64,000 nt of DNA from Actinacidiphila cocklensis (GCF_907177275.1 NZ_CAJSLV010000043.1:62001-126000), one strand, 5' to 3'; numbered from the stretch's first letter, positions 1 to 12,100 are shown. Notes: generated by a model not told the origin, from the sequence alone. Made by a program: numbers and translations.

Positions 1-160
1 GGAGTAGGTCGGTATGCGGCGTCTCGGTCGGAGGACGCCACGAACGTCGAGCTCCTCGTACTGCGCCACGAGGCCGCGGTGTTGCATCGGCAACCCGGCA
101 GCCGGCCACGCCTGACATGGCCGGATCGCGCGGTGTCATCGACGCATTCTTCGACCTTGC
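1..160 (+). pseudogene. Integrase/transposase N-terminal remnant (cut by window edge)
   Basis: Reading from base 1 gives a degenerate stretch with [15 protein letters not shown] and [11 protein letters not shown]. This is the start of a DDE integrase-core transposase common in actinomycetes, where the helix-turn-helix region is followed by RPxxxWPDRA. The frame then degrades into unrelated sequence, and no catalytic DDE region follows. The upstream part lies outside the window. Two further pieces of what looks like the same family are at 1757-1905 and 12988-13210, so related elements have inserted and decayed nearby. I am fairly sure of the family and sure that it is not functional. Confidence 0.6.
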
Positions 161-216
161 CGACACGATCGCCTCTAACTTCGTTGCGACAGGTCAGCGG
201 CCCGGCAGGGCGCGGC

Positions 217-1533
217 TCAGACCAGTTCGGGCCGCGGTTCCACCGGTCGCGGTTCCAGCGGCAGCTCCGCCACGGGCTCCAGGTCCCAGCGCCGTGTGGT
301 CCGCACGTAGTTGAGGACCACCGAGGCCAGCGCCAGGACGAGAAGCGGTCCGAACACCCGCGGATGCCTGGCCATCTCCACCGGCAGGTAGCGGTAGGAC
401 ACCAGCAGCACGACGAAGACCGTCGCACCGCGGGCGACCAGTCGCGACGCCGACCAGTCCCAACCGCGGTCGAGCGCGCGCATCGCCGCCTCGACGGTGA
501 GTGCGAACACCACGCCGGCGACGAGGTCCACGCCGTAGTGGTAACCGAATCCCAGCGTCGCCGCGAGCGTGGCGACCAGCCAGAACGCGCCGGCGGCCCG
601 CAGGACCCGCGGACCCTTGCGCGAGTGGATGAAGATCGTGGTCGCCCATGCCGTGTGCAGGCTGGGCATGCAGTTGCGCGGGGTGATCCCGTCGAACGCC
701 ATCCGGTGCGGGGGCCTGATCGGTGTCGGCGTGTCCGGCCACAGGTTGGCCACCGCCCAGTGGCCGCCGTCGGCGCCGAAGGCGAAGACCGGGCCGACCA
801 CCGGGAAGATCATGTAGACGGCTGGCCCGAGCAGGCCGATGACCAGGAAGGTACGCACCAGATGGTGACCCGGGAAGCGACGCTCCACCGCCACGTTGCG
901 CAGCTGGTACAGCGCGACGATGGCCGCTGCCAGCGGGAGCTGGCCGTAGACGCCGTGCAGCACGTGGGCACCCACCGGACCGGTGGCCGCGACGACCCGG
1001 CCCACCAGCCACGACGGGTTGCCCAGCGCGTGATCGGCGGTCGCCACGTACTGGTCGAACACCATCGGGCGGGTCTTCGACGTGATGAGCAACCAGGTGT
1101 CGCCGGTCTTGTGGCCGGTCACCAGCAGCAGGCCGAGACCGACGCCCTTGAGCAACAGGGCGCGCTCCTGGCCGGTGCGGCGCGTGACGGCGATGACCGC
1201 ACAGCCCAGGATCACCCACAGGGCGCCGTTGCCGAAGTGCATCCCGGCGCCTACCGCCCACCGCACCAGGCAGAAGACGATGTCGACGCCGATCGCCGCG
1301 CCGACCGCGATGAACCGCTGCCGCCAGGTGAGCACCACCGTCATCAGCGCCAGTCCGGCGTACAACAGCGGCCCCGAGGTGGGGGCGAACACCACCTCGC
1401 GTGCCTGGTTGGTGACCGGTCCGGGCAGACCGTAGTGGCGCGCGGCGATCTCCAGCGAGACGAGGAATCCGAGGATCGCCGCGCCTGCCGTGCCCCATAG
1501 CACCGCTCGTGGCCGGCGCCATGCGGTGACCAT
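217..1533 (-). CDS. PAP2-superfamily membrane phosphatase/transferase
   Basis: Predicted integral membrane protein of 438 residues. Near residues 310-360 it carries the PAP2 signature: MPSLHTAW, then a downstream [11 protein letters not shown], which supply the histidines and aspartate used by PAP2 lipid phosphatases and inositol-phosphate transferases. About ten hydrophobic segments are visible. PAP2 enzymes remove or transfer phosphate on lipid or polyprenyl substrates at the membrane; the substrate here is unknown. I chose the ATG at 1533 because the protein then starts just before the first hydrophobic segment; the frame is open back to 1638 but the extra 35 residues look non-coding. No strong ribosome binding site is visible. 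The neighbours are IS debris, so no operon context helps. Confidence 0.8.
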   Translation of the reverse strand: MVTAWRRPRAVLWGTAGAAILGFLVSLEIAARHYGLPGPVTNQAREVVFAPTSGPLLYAGLALMTVVLTWRQRFIAVGAAIGVDIVFCLVRWAVGAGMHFGNGALWVILGCAVIAVTRRTGQERALLLKGVGLGLLLVTGHKTGDTWLLITSKTRPMVFDQYVATADHALGNPSWLVGRVVAATGPVGAHVLHGVYGQLPLAAAIVALYQLRNVAVERRFPGHHLVRTFLVIGLLGPAVYMIFPVVGPVFAFGADGGHWAVANLWPDTPTPIRPPHRMAFDGITPRNCMPSLHTAWATTIFIHSRKGPRVLRAAGAFWLVATLAATLGFGYHYGVDLVAGVVFALTVEAAMRALDRGWDWSASRLVARGATVFVVLLVSYRYLPVEMARHPRVFGPLLVLALASVVLNYVRTTRRWDLEPVAELPLEPRPVEPRPELV

Positions 1534-1756
1534 TGTTCTGCTGCTTATTCGCGGAAACGCCCGCGATGTCTTGGGTATCAATTTTGGCTGATTCGTCGGA
1601 TATCGGCCGCACGGAGCACTCTTCGTGCCGGATGGCACGCTTTTCTCCCGGCGAAGGCCGGCCGAAGAGGGCGATCCCCGTGAGTTCGAACATGTTACCG
1701 GGAGCCGAACGGGGGTCGGACGCCCGGTCTTCGGGCGCCCTGTGGGCTCAAAAACA

Positions 1757-1905
1757 GGAAGTGCGCTACGAACCGGCCGACCGCCTCCGGCTCGCCGTGC
1801 TCTCGCCCCTGATGCCGCGGTACCGCCGGGCGCAGGTCTTCCCGATCACGCCCGCCACGCTGCCGGCCTGGCACCGCAAACTCGGAGCCGGCTGTCCCAC
1901 GCTCG
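1757..1905 (+). pseudogene. Integrase-type transposase fragment
   Basis: The frame reads VRYEPADRLRLAVLSPLMPR followed by FPITPATLPAWHRKLGA. This is the region after the N-terminal helix-turn-helix in the integrase-core transposases also seen at the left edge of the window and at about 13.1 kb. It has no start codon of its own, no DDE catalytic core, and runs directly into a piece of a different recombinase. It is a decayed fragment. Confidence 0.6.
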
Positions 1906-1908
1906 CCG

Positions 1909-2345
1909 CCGACCCCGATCACGGCACCGGGACGTTCTCCCTCGATCTCCCCTCCCCCGACCGCCGGCGCAACAACATCCGCCGCGGCGGCTACCCCACC
2001 GCCGACGCAGCCCGCACCGACCTACGCCGAATGAGCGAGAGCCAGGCGGCCGGCTTCAGCGCCGACCCCAACCACACCGTCGCCGACTACCTCACGACCT
2101 GGCTCAAGGACAAGCAGCTCACCCTCAAACCCACCACCCACTGCCACAAAGCCGACCCCGCCTTCGCCGACCTCGCCGAAGTACTCATCGGCACCGGCAT
2201 CCGCAAAGGCGAAGCACTCGCCCTGCACTGGGACGACGTCCACCCGCGAACGCGTCCTCTACGTCCGCCACACACTCGCCGCCGCCGACAACAACCGCCT
2301 GATCCTCACCGCACCAAAAACCCGTTCCAGCAAGGCCTGGGACCG
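1909..2345 (+). pseudogene. Tyrosine recombinase (phage/ICE integrase) remnant
   Basis: The frame has the N-terminal DNA-binding part of an actinobacterial site-specific integrase (RRGGYPTADAARTDLRRM, then an SADPNHTVADYLTTWLKDK core-binding region). It jumps directly to the start of the catalytic domain (LIGTGIRKGEALALHWDDV, containing the first catalytic Arg), so roughly the middle third is deleted. After WDDV the reading shifts frame near 2248 and continues as ERVLYVRHTLAAADNNRLIL and APKTRSSKAW. The C-terminal H-x-x-R...Tyr region is missing. It is a dead integrase and indicates a former integrative element here. Confidence 0.65.
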
Positions 2346-2719
2346 GCCGCGCACCCGGACTGTGGTGCGGGGTGCTGTTGGCGGTGAGTGGGGGCTGCGC
2401 CGTTGGGCGTAGCTGGGGCGGTGACTCCCGGGCCGGTGGCCCCGGTCTTGGTGCCGGGTTGGGCGTGGGTGCCGGCACCGGCTGCCTGGCCCGTGGGGCG
2501 GGCGTCGCCGCTTCGGACACGACGCGGCCATGCCGGCGACCGTGGCCGTGCGCCCTACCGGCGCGCCACCGCAGTCACCTGCCCCACAGGACGTGTAGGT
2601 GCCCGATTCAGCTCAGCAACGAGCTCGTATCTCAGCAGTACATCCGCACCGTCGGGTGGTTCAGCACTCCGATACCCCGGCAGCCTGTTGCCCCCTGCTA
2701 GGGAGCCGATACGGGCGGT
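2346..2719. other. Gene-poor stretch
   Basis: I see no convincing gene, RNA or regulatory structure. Short open frames on both strands have biased, low-complexity composition and no ribosome binding sites. It is most likely decayed sequence left by the recombinase and transposase remnants on its left. Confidence 0.4.
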
Positions 2720-3253
2720 TCAGTCGTGGAACTCGGTGAGATCGATGGTGTGAACATGCAGCGGAAGTCCGTACACCGGATGTGTCGTCTCGCGTTCCGG
2801 CACCATGCCGAGCTTCCGCATCACGTTCTCCGAGGCGTCATCGCCCGCCGAGCTGATGCTGATGACGCGATCGAGACCACGATCTTGGACCGCGAACTCC
2901 AGTGCGGCGTGGGCGGCTTCAGACGCGTAGCCCTGTCCCCAATACTGCTGGCCGAGTCGCCAGCTGATCTCCACGGCAGGCAGCACCTCGGGCAGGAACA
3001 GGGGGAGGGACAGGCCCGCGAAGCCGGCCAGCTCGCCCGAGGCCAGCAGCTCGACGGCGAAGAGACCGAAGCCCTCCTCGTCCCATTCCTCCTCCCACCG
3101 CTCGATATCCTCCGCCGTCTGCTCCAGATCACGGACGGATCCATCTCCGATCCAGCGCATGACCTGCGGGTCCGCGTTGATCTCTGCCATAGGAGCAAGG
3201 TCGTCGTCATGCCACCGACGGAGGATGAGGCGAGGGGTCTGGATCTCGGTCAT
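2720..3253 (-). CDS. GNAT family N-acetyltransferase
   Basis: 177-residue cytosolic protein beginning MTEIQTPRLILRRWHDDDLA, the standard opening of RimJ/RimL-type GNAT acetyltransferases. The acetyl-CoA pyrophosphate-binding motif is present as QYWGQGYASEAA, near residue 100. The family transfers acetyl from acetyl-CoA to amines of proteins, antibiotics or metabolites; the acceptor cannot be told here. The open frame extends upstream to 3364, but homology-like sequence starts only at the internal methionines (3262 or 3253). I prefer 3253 because MTEIQTPRL is a typical start and a GGGAG lies just upstream. Flanked by unrelated genes. Confidence 0.85.
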   Translation of the reverse strand: MTEIQTPRLILRRWHDDDLAPMAEINADPQVMRWIGDGSVRDLEQTAEDIERWEEEWDEEGFGLFAVELLASGELAGFAGLSLPLFLPEVLPAVEISWRLGQQYWGQGYASEAAHAALEFAVQDRGLDRVISISSAGDDASENVMRKLGMVPERETTHPVYGLPLHVHTIDLTEFHD

Positions 3254-3450
3254 GGCTCCCATCCTGCCGAGGAAGAGGACCTCAGCGGTAATCGAGAAGT
3301 GCGGGCCGTCAGTCCCGGTTACTGCTTGGGTACGCGCACTGCGGACTTGTTCCCCTGTGCTCAACCACCCTGACGCCGCAGGTCGCAGCGCCCGGTGCCA
3401 CCGTGGCCCGGTCGGGGACGTGATGGATCACGCGGGAGGAAGAGTGCGGT

Positions 3451-4245
3451 TCACCCGCTGGATTGGGCTTGTGGCGAGTGCTGGGCGGCGGCGAGGCGTT
3501 GTACCTGCTGGGCGACGAGGTTGGGCGGGAAGGGGGTCTGCCGGTCGACGTCCGCCATGACGAAGGCGACGATGGTCTCGCCGCTCCGCACGACGATGTG
3601 CTCGGTGTAGCGGAGGTGCCCTTCGCCCACGTTGGCCACCTCCTGGAACCGTACCGCCTGGTCGCCCACGGTCGGGGCCGGCAAGACGACGATGCGGTTG
3701 GTGAACCGGTGACCGCCGTAATCGACGCCGGAGAGGCTACGGCACAGCGGCAGGTCGGCTTCCAGCGCCCGGAACACGCTCTTGGCGCCTGCGGAGGGAT
3801 AGGCCGCCAGTGTGGTGCTCCCCGGGAAGATGTCGTCCTTCCAGTTGATCAGCTGAGAGACCCCGACGGTGGCCGGCTTCCCCTCGACGATCTCCTTCAC
3901 GTCCTGGCATGCCACAGGCGTGACCGGACGCGAGGCGCTGCCGGCAGAAGGCGTCAAAGCCGTCACCGGCATCCCGTACGTACCCGGGGTGACGTCCTCC
4001 GGGAAGGTGAGCGCTGTCAACTTCTGGACGGTCAGCGCCGGTGCGGACGTGAATGTGGGCACCGGCACCGGCGTCGGCTGCGCCGGGGTGTGGGAAGGGG
4101 CAGCGGCCGGAGCGGTGGTGGACGATGGGGTGTGCGCACCCGCGGATTTGCCATCGCCGGTGTCCCCCGCACATCCGCTCGCCACCATCAGCAACACTGC
4201 CGCTGAGCCCGCCGCAGTGATGGCGTGCGCACGTCTAGCTCTCAT
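3451..4245 (-). CDS. Secreted lipoprotein, PknH-like sensor-domain type
   Basis: 264-residue protein with a positively charged N-terminus, a hydrophobic core and a lipobox ending in SGC with the acylated Cys at residue 25, so it should be anchored outside the membrane. A Ser/Thr/Pro/Ala-rich linker follows (about residues 30-70), then a globular domain with a few spaced cysteines. The pattern is like the extracellular PknH-type sensor domains of actinobacterial lipoproteins; that assignment is an inference. Start ATG 4245 is preceded by a G-rich run that can act as ribosome binding site. It is divergent from the DUF4262 gene, and no partner gene is visible. Confidence 0.7.
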   Translation of the reverse strand: MRARRAHAITAAGSAAVLLMVASGCAGDTGDGKSAGAHTPSSTTAPAAAPSHTPAQPTPVPVPTFTSAPALTVQKLTALTFPEDVTPGTYGMPVTALTPSAGSASRPVTPVACQDVKEIVEGKPATVGVSQLINWKDDIFPGSTTLAAYPSAGAKSVFRALEADLPLCRSLSGVDYGGHRFTNRIVVLPAPTVGDQAVRFQEVANVGEGHLRYTEHIVVRSGETIVAFVMADVDRQTPFPPNLVAQQVQRLAAAQHSPQAQSSG

Positions 4246-4536
4246 GATCCCCCCAGGACTGATGAACCGTCGGCGCTCATCATGGCTCGGATCAGGCGCG
4301 ACGGCCCAGCCATCGTGGCAACGGTAGTGTCGGCCAGTCGGAACCAGACCGGCCGGCGCGCGCGGGGTTTGAGGTGCCGCCCCGCGGGGACGGCACCCTC
4401 AACACCGGGACGGCCGCGAAGGACCACGATGCCGCCGACCCCACCCCTGTCGCTTTCACCGTCCTACGCACCGGCAAGTGAGCGCAGCCTCCGGTTCTGG
4501 CGCAGGTTCCGTGCTTCGCCAGGTAATCTCACCGGC

Positions 4537-5091
4537 ATGCCGCACGACCTCCCATCCTGTCGCTGCGTGATCTGCCATGACTACGGTGATCGGGAAGCGG
4601 CCGATCGCATGGACCTGCGGACTGCCAAGCAGGTCATGGAGCATGGCTGGAGCGTGGTCGTGGTGCCCGCCGACGACGAAGGACCCGGCTTCGCGTACAC
4701 GATCGGGCTCTGGCACACGCACTCGGTGCCTGAGCTCGCCATGTTCGGACTGGATATCCAGACGATGCACGTGCTGCTCAACTCCCTGGGTCACAAGGCT
4801 GCGACCGGGGCTGTGCTGGAGGATGGCAGGGAATGCCACGGGATCATCGAGGATCGGCCCGTCGTCCTGAAGCCAGTGGACCTCCGCTGGTACCGGGAGT
4901 TCTTCGGACGCGCGATCTCCTTCTACCGCCGGCCTCCGCTCCCGGTACTCCAAGCGGTGTGGGCGGACGCCGCAGGCCGCTTCCTCTGGCAGCCGGGGGC
5001 CGACGAGCAATACCAGCAGTCTCAACCGCAGTTGTGGCTGAAACCGGCTGAGCACCCGCCGGGGGTCTGGACGACGCTTGCGACTGGCTGA
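4537..5091 (+). CDS. DUF4262 domain protein
   Basis: 184-residue protein with a Cys-rich N-terminus (CRCVICHDYG) followed by a domain with HGWSVVVVPADDE and FAYTIGLWHTHSVPELAMFG. That arrangement is diagnostic of DUF4262, a family of unknown function widespread in actinomycetes. The open frame extends upstream to 4225, but that extension is Arg/Pro-rich and looks non-coding; the ATG at 4537 starts exactly where family-like sequence begins. Predicted cytosolic, no signal peptide. No operon partner is visible. Confidence 0.75.
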   Translation: MPHDLPSCRCVICHDYGDREAADRMDLRTAKQVMEHGWSVVVVPADDEGPGFAYTIGLWHTHSVPELAMFGLDIQTMHVLLNSLGHKAATGAVLEDGRECHGIIEDRPVVLKPVDLRWYREFFGRAISFYRRPPLPVLQAVWADAAGRFLWQPGADEQYQQSQPQLWLKPAEHPPGVWTTLATG

Positions 5092-5157
5092 GATTTCAGG
5101 GGCTCCTCGAAGATCATGCAGGCCGAGCGAGCAGGCCCGTTTGCGGATCGCGCTCAT

Positions 5158-5724
5158 TTAGATCAGGCGGAAATCGGGGTGGCCGAGCCATGCGGCCAGG
5201 AACTCGCGGTCACCGACGTGGGAGTAGCCGTAGAGGCCGTCCTCGATCTCGAAGGGCATCTCCAGGACCCGGCCCGGGAGTAAGGCGACGAGGGCGCGGG
5301 ACTCAGCGAGGCGGGCGGCCTTCTCCTCGACGGTGCGACAGTGCCCGGCGTAGCGGTAGCCGAGCATGCCACCGAAGTCGATCAGAGCACCGAAACGCTC
5401 AGCAAGGAACAGGGCGAGATGGCCGAGGAGGCGATGCTCCTGCGGCCCCGAGCAGTAGGCGAACACCACCAGTTCCGCCGCAGGAGGCGTATCGAGCCCC
5501 GGAAAGGCCGCCTGCTCGCCGTCGTCGATGACCTCTGGCCCGAGGTTGAACCGGCCCTCCGCCTGCTGCAGGTAGGGCAGACCGACGGCCGAGGGGTTGC
5601 GGACGCAGACATCAATCGAGCCGTCGCTCCGCGCTTCCAGGTCGCAGAAGTGCTCCAGCCATGGTGCAGCGTCAAGTGCTTCGTGCTTCTCGGGCAGCCA
5701 GAGCCCGACCGCCGGTCTCCCCAT
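5158..5724 (-). CDS. Hypothetical protein, DUF6368-like
   Basis: 188-residue, acidic, soluble protein beginning MGRPAVGLWLPEKHEALDAA. A strong ribosome binding site (GAGGAGG) sits a few bases before the ATG, so the start is secure. It has a conserved-looking core (LALFLAERFGALIDFGGMLG) and an end with a DREFLAAWLGHPDF motif. It resembles DUF6368 proteins of Streptomyces, which have no known function; this is from memory of the pattern and is only moderately sure. It is convergent with the DUF4262 gene. Confidence 0.6.
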   Translation of the reverse strand: MGRPAVGLWLPEKHEALDAAPWLEHFCDLEARSDGSIDVCVRNPSAVGLPYLQQAEGRFNLGPEVIDDGEQAAFPGLDTPPAAELVVFAYCSGPQEHRLLGHLALFLAERFGALIDFGGMLGYRYAGHCRTVEEKAARLAESRALVALLPGRVLEMPFEIEDGLYGYSHVGDREFLAAWLGHPDFRLI

Positions 5725-6172
5725 GACACCTCCTCAGCGATCGTGCCGGCTCATCCTGACCGCCGCGGGGCACATGCACCATCCTCCACGAGTACCGACA
5801 TGCCGCTTGATCTACACGGACGAGGTTTTCGGCACGGACGGCGTCACGGTGGACCTCCTGGTTCCGAAGAGCACCCGGCGAACCGCGGGCTGTGCCGTTT
5901 CCGCGCATCCACGTGTCCTTGGCCACACGGCTTCCAGGTTTATTCCGGACGCACCGGAGAAAGCCAGGGATTGGTGCCATTTCGGGTAGATATGCCACTC
6001 GATAACTAGCACGAAACCCATAGGAAATTATGGAGGATCCTTTAGTTCCGCATTCGACCGTCTTCGGCCTCTCGATTAATCCCTATCTCGCCTCCCCCCG
6101 GCCGTGTGAGGATTTGCGGGCCCTGTCGGCTGTGACAGGGCAGTTACTTTACGTTGTCCTTGAGGAGGGGCT
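5725..6172. other. Intergenic region before the RHS gene
   Basis: No gene recognised. GC content drops visibly between about 5980 and 6100 compared with the surroundings, as expected for a promoter region of the large gene that follows. A GAGGAGGGG ribosome binding site ends the interval. I did not find a convincing operator or riboswitch. Confidence 0.4.
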
Positions 6173-9100
6173 GTGGCCCGATCGTGGGGGGGAGTCCGGC
6201 GTCGTGCGCCGGGCGGCCGCGTAGGAGGTTCGTCACCGGGATGGCTGCGACAGGTGTCGGGCGCCGTGGCGATGGTCGTCGGTATCGCGACGGTGACCGT
6301 GGTGGGAGGGGCAGGTGCGGCGGTGGCCGTCATGCCCACTCACCAGGCGGCCCCGTCGCACAAGCAGAAGCAGGTTTCGTACGGCCCGGCGCAGGCGCGG
6401 GACGTGGCGTCGGCGCGACTGACGGCCAGGTTGCAGCACCGGCGGATCGAGGTGCTGGACGAGCGTACGGACGCCTCGCAGACGTTCGCGAACGTGGACG
6501 GGTCGCTGACGTACACGGCGTTCGCGCAGGCACAGTGGGTGAAGCGCCAGGGCTCCTGGGTGAATCTGGACGCCAGGCTCAAGCGGCGGGCGGACGGCCT
6601 CGTGGCGCCGGTGGCGTCGGAGGCGGGTCTGGTGCTGTCCGGGGGCGGGAGCGCTCCACTGGTGTCGATGACCGTGGACGGCAGAAACGTCTCCCTTCAC
6701 TGGCCCACCGCGCTGCCCGCACCGACCCTTTCGGGTGCGACCGCGACGTACGCCGGTGTGCTCGCCGGGGTGGACCTGCAGGTCACGGCCACGCCCGCCG
6801 GTGGTGTCGAGGAGACGCTGGTCGTGAAGTCGGCGGCCGCGGCGGCTGATCCGCAGTTGGCCGACATCTCGCAGGCGCTGACCGCCGGAGGCGGTGCGGC
6901 TGTTGCCGCGGACGCAGGCGGCAACCTGACGGTGAAGGACGGCAAAGGCCGACTGCTGGTCAGCTCCCCCGCACCGGTCATGTGGGACTCGGCGACGAGC
7001 ACGGTGACGGCCGCACCTTCCGCGCGTACGGGCGAATCCGCGTCGGCCGCCGCGACCAGGTCCTCAGCCAGTGCTCCCGGTTCGCGAGCCCGTCAGGCGC
7101 GGGTCAAGGCGCAGTTCAAGGACCACAAACTGCACCTGGTGGCGGACCACGGGCTGCTGACGGCGAAGACCACGGTCTTCCCGGTGTACATCGACCCCGC
7201 CTACGTGCCGCACCCCGCGTCGTCGGCGACGCTGCACTTCGACGAGGTGCAGCAGGCGTACCCGACGACGTCGAACTGGGGCACGACGCCCAGCGGAGGT
7301 CTGGCCGTCGGCTACCAGGGCTTCTCGTCCCCCACCGGGATCGAGCGGACCTACTACAACCTCAGCATTCCCAGCGGGATCTGGGGCGCGATCATCCAGT
7401 CGGCGAAGCTGAACACCAAGGTCACCGCCGCTTCGGCGTCCGGGCCGAACTCCACCACGGTGAACGCGTTCTCGACCTGTTCGATCAGCGCGTCGACGAC
7501 GTGGAACAACCAGCCGTGCAAGAACACGACGGCGAACCCGAACTACCCGAGCCCGAACGCGTCGGCCACCTTCACCACGCCCAGCAGCAGCCCGAATCTG
7601 CCGGTGACGTTCGACGTGACCTCGGGCATGCAGAAGATCGCGGACATCCACAACACCAACTGGACCATGGGGTTGTTCAACGCGACGGAGACCAATGACA
7701 TCGACCGGGTGAAGTTCGCCAACAACCCGACGTTCTCCATCACCTACAACCACCGGCCATCCAAGCCGACCCAGGTCACCCCGGCTGACGGAGCCGCGAC
7801 CAGCGACTCCACGCCGGCTCTGCAGGCCTCGGCCACCGACGCGGACCAGGACACCATCGAGCACCTGTTCCAGATCGACAAGACCGACGGCACCACCGTC
7901 GTCGCCTCCGGCTACTCGCCCTACGTCAACTCCGGTGCCACCGCCACCTGGTCGCCGACCACGGCGCTGGCCGACGGCACCTACGAGTGGCACGCCTCGT
8001 CCTACGACGGGCAGAACTGGTGGAGCCCGAACAGTGACTGGACGGCCTGGCGCACGCTGACCGTCGACACGAAGGCACCGGGTACCACGTCGGTCACCTC
8101 CTCCGACTTCCCCGCGAACGCGTGGTCGGGCACGGCGGACGCGAGCGGCAACTTCTCCGGCTCCTTCACCTTCACCCCACCGGCCACCGACACCGCCTCC
8201 GTGGTGTGGACCCTGGACGGCGGCTCAGCGCAGACCCACGCCACCACCGGCACCGCGGTCTCCGACACGCTCAGCTTCCGGGCCGGCAAGCACACCCTGA
8301 GCATCGCCACGCACGACAAGGCCGGCAACGTCTCGACCGCCACGTCGTACGTCTTCTACGCCGGCTCCGGCGCCGCACTGCTCACCCCGGGCCAGGGCGA
8401 CCGCCCCGCACGCCGGGTCAGCCTGACCGGGCAGGGCAAGGCGGCCGACACCGGCGTGACGTACCAGTACCGCATCGGTGAGACCGACACCTGGCACAGC
8501 GTGCCGCTGGCCGACGTCCGCAAGGCCGACGGCACGGCACCGGCCGGGTGGCCGTTCGCCGCGTCCGCCGGCACTCCCGCCGCCCTGACGTGGAACATCA
8601 CCGACACCCTCGCCGAGGACGGACCGGTGGACGTCCGCGCGGTCTTCACCGACGGCACCCTCAGCGACAACTCCCCGGCCAACGTCGTGACAGTGGACCG
8701 CAACGCCGGGGACGCCCCGTCGCTGAACGCGGGTCCCGCGTCGGTGAACGCGCTGACCGGTGACGCGACGCTGAGCTCCACCGACGCCTCCGGCATCGGT
8801 CTGTCGGTGACGCGCGCTGCGTCCTCCCGCCGGCCGGTGAACGGTTCGGCACAAGAGGGGCAGGTGGCGATCTTCGGTCCGCAGTGGATCGCGGGCACCA
8901 CCGCCGAGATCACCGACTCCGACTGGTCCTACCTGCGCAAGTCCTCCAGCACCTCGGTGTCGCTGGTGGACGTCGACGGTGCCCCGACCGGTTTCACCGC
9001 AACCTCGGGCGGCGGCTGGAAGCCCGAGCCCGGTGCTGAGGACCTGACCCTTTCCGGGTCGCTGACCGGGTCGTTCACCCTGAAGGACACCGACGGGACG

Positions 9101-12100
9101 ACCACCGCCTTCACCAAGGTCGACCCGGCGGCGACGACGTGGGAGGTCTCCTCCACGTTCCTGCCGACCAGCAACTCCACCACCCAGGTGGTGTCGGAGA
9201 AGATCACCTCCGGCACCCAGACCCTGGCCCGTCCGAAGTACGTGATCGCGCCCACCAGCGCCGTGTCCTCCGCAACCTGCTCGGCGACACCGTCAGCGAA
9301 GGGCTGCCGGGTCCTGGAGTACGTGTACGCCGCCACCACCACCGCGACGGCGTCGGTCTTCGGCGACTTCGCCGGACAGGTGTCCCAGATCAAGCTGTGG
9401 GCCACCACGCCCGGTGACAGCGCCTCGACGGCGACCGTCGTCTCGGGTTACGCGTACGACTCCGCCGGCCGGCTGCGGCAGGAATGGGACCCGCGGATCA
9501 GCCCGGCGCTGAAGACCGCGTACGACTATGACAGCGCCGGCCGGATCACCACGCTGACCCCGCCCGGGGAACTGCCGTGGACGCTCGCCTACGGCAAGGT
9601 CGGCAGCGCCGCGACCGCCGGCGACGGCATGCTGCTGTCCGCCTCGCGCCCGACGCTGACCCAGGGCAGTGCGACCCAGACGGACGGGGGGACGGCCACC
9701 ACCAGTATCGTCTACAACGCGCAGCTGACCGGCAGCGCCGCCCCGTACGCCATGGCCGGCCCGGACGTCGCGGGCTGGGCGCAGAAGGACGCTCCGGCCG
9801 ACGCCACGGCCATCTTCCCCGCCGACCAGGTGCCCTCCTCGCACGACGGCACCACCCTGGCCACCGGGGACTACCACCGGGCCGTCGTCATTTACACCGA
9901 CGCCTCCGGCCGTGAGGTCAACACCGCCGAACCGGGCGGTCACATCACGACCACCGAGTACGACCGCTTCGGCAACACCGTGCGCCGGCTGACTGCGGAC
10001 AACCGCGAACTGGCCCTGGCCACCGGCGGAGCCGGCCTGACCGAACTGCAACAGCTCGGCATCGACGGCCTGTCCACCGCGGACCGCGCTGACCAGCTGT
10101 CCACCACCGCGGTGTTCTCCGCGGACGGCCTGCGGGAGACCGACGAGTTCGGGCCGCGCCACCTGACCACGCTGGAGTCCACGCTGACGGCGCCCGCCGG
10201 CGCTGCCGACCTGCCCGCGGGAACGGTCGTCCCGACGCGCGCGCACACCGTCACGCAGTACGACCAGGGCCGTCCCACCGACGGTACGGCCGCGGTCGAG
10301 GACCAGCCCACCACCGTCACCGTCGGCGCCGACGTGGCCGACTACCCGGCGGACGCCGACCAGCGGACCACCACGACGGCGTACGACTGGGCCAAGGGCC
10401 TGCCCACCACGACCGTGACCGACCCCACCGGGCTGAACCTGGCCAAGACCACCTCCTACGACGCCCAGGGCCGGGTGATCAAGACCACCTTGCCCAAGTC
10501 CGACGGCACCGACGCCGGTGCCACGATCACGACCTACTGGTCCGCGACCGGCACCGGCGCCTGCAACGGCCACCCCGAATGGGCCGACCTGGTCTGCTCG
10601 GTCGGACCCGCAAGCGCCATCACCGGCGGCGGCACCAACCCCGCCCAGCTCCCGGTGAAGACCACCACCTACGACAGGTGGGGCAACGCCGCCACCGTCA
10701 CCGAGACGGCCAACGGCGTCACCCGTACCACCACCACGAGCCACGACGCGGCCGGCCGCGACACCGGCACCTCGGTGACCGGCGGAACGGGTACGGCCGT
10801 ACCCGACACCACGACCACCTACGACCCGGCGACCGGCAAGGCGACCACCACCGCTGCGGCCGGCCGGACCATCAGCCGGACCTACGACAAGCTCGGCCGG
10901 CAGATCTCGTACGCCGACGGCGCCGGCAGTACCACCACCACGCAGTACGACTCCCTCAACCGGCCGGTGCTGACCACCGACTCGGCCCCGTCCACCACCA
11001 CCTACACCTACGACAGCGCCAAGGACCCACGCGGCCTGGAGACCTCCCGCACCGACTCGGTGGCCGGCACCTTCAGTGCGGCCTACGACGCGGACAGCGA
11101 GGTCACCGCCCAGACCCTGCCGGGCGGTTACACCCTCGCCGTCCACCGCGACGAGACCGGCGCCGAGACGGGCCGCGCCTACACTCGCGACAGCGACGGC
11201 GTGACCGTCGCCGCGGACACCGCCGGCGACACCGTCCACGGCGAGCAGGCCACCCACACCTCCGACACCGGTGAGCAGGACTACGGCTACGACGCCGCCG
11301 GCCGCCTCACGCACACCGACGACACCCGCGACGACACCACCGCCCACCGCACCTACACCTTCGACGACAACACCAACCGCACCGGCCTGACCACCGTCGT
11401 CGACAACCCCGACGGAACAGCCGGCTCGCCCGTCAGCACCGTCTCCACCTACGACAGCGCCGACCGCCTCGAAACGGTCAACGGCACCAGCGTGGCCTAC
11501 GACGCGTTCGGCCGCACCACGGCCCAGGCGTCCGGCGCCACCATCGACTACTACGCCGACGACATGGTCCGCACCCAGACCTCGGCCGACGGCGCCGCCC
11601 GCCAGACGTGGACCCTGGACCCGGCGAACCGCCTGGCCTCCTGGACCACGGAGGCGAGCACCGCGGGCACCTGGTCCCAGACCGGGGCCAGGACCAACCA
11701 CTACGGCAACGACGGCGACAGCCCCGACTGGATCGCCGAGGACAGCTCGGGCGCCGTCACCCGCGAGGTCCGCGGGCCCGACGGCGACCTCGCCGCCCTC
11801 AGCACCGCCACCGGCAGCACCGTCCTGCAGCTGACCGACCTGCACTCCAACGTCACCGTGCAGCTCCCGGTCGACGCCTCGGTGGTCCCGACCGCCCTGG
11901 CCTACGACGAGTTCGGCAACGCCGTGAGCACCGACTCGGCCGGCCGTTACGGCTGGTTGGGGGGCAAGGAACGCTCCGACGAGACGGTGACCGGCGCCGT
12001 TCTGATGGGAGTCCGCCTCTACGACCCCACCGAGGGCCGCTTCCTGTCCGTCGACCCGGTGTCAGGAGGCAGCGCCAACGCCTACGACTACTGCTCGGGC

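Noticed and set aside
9293..11845. 850-codon open frame antisense to the RHS gene
   Set aside because: Extremely biased Gly/Val/Arg composition, no domain, and exact overlap with a strongly supported gene; typical shadow in high-GC DNA.
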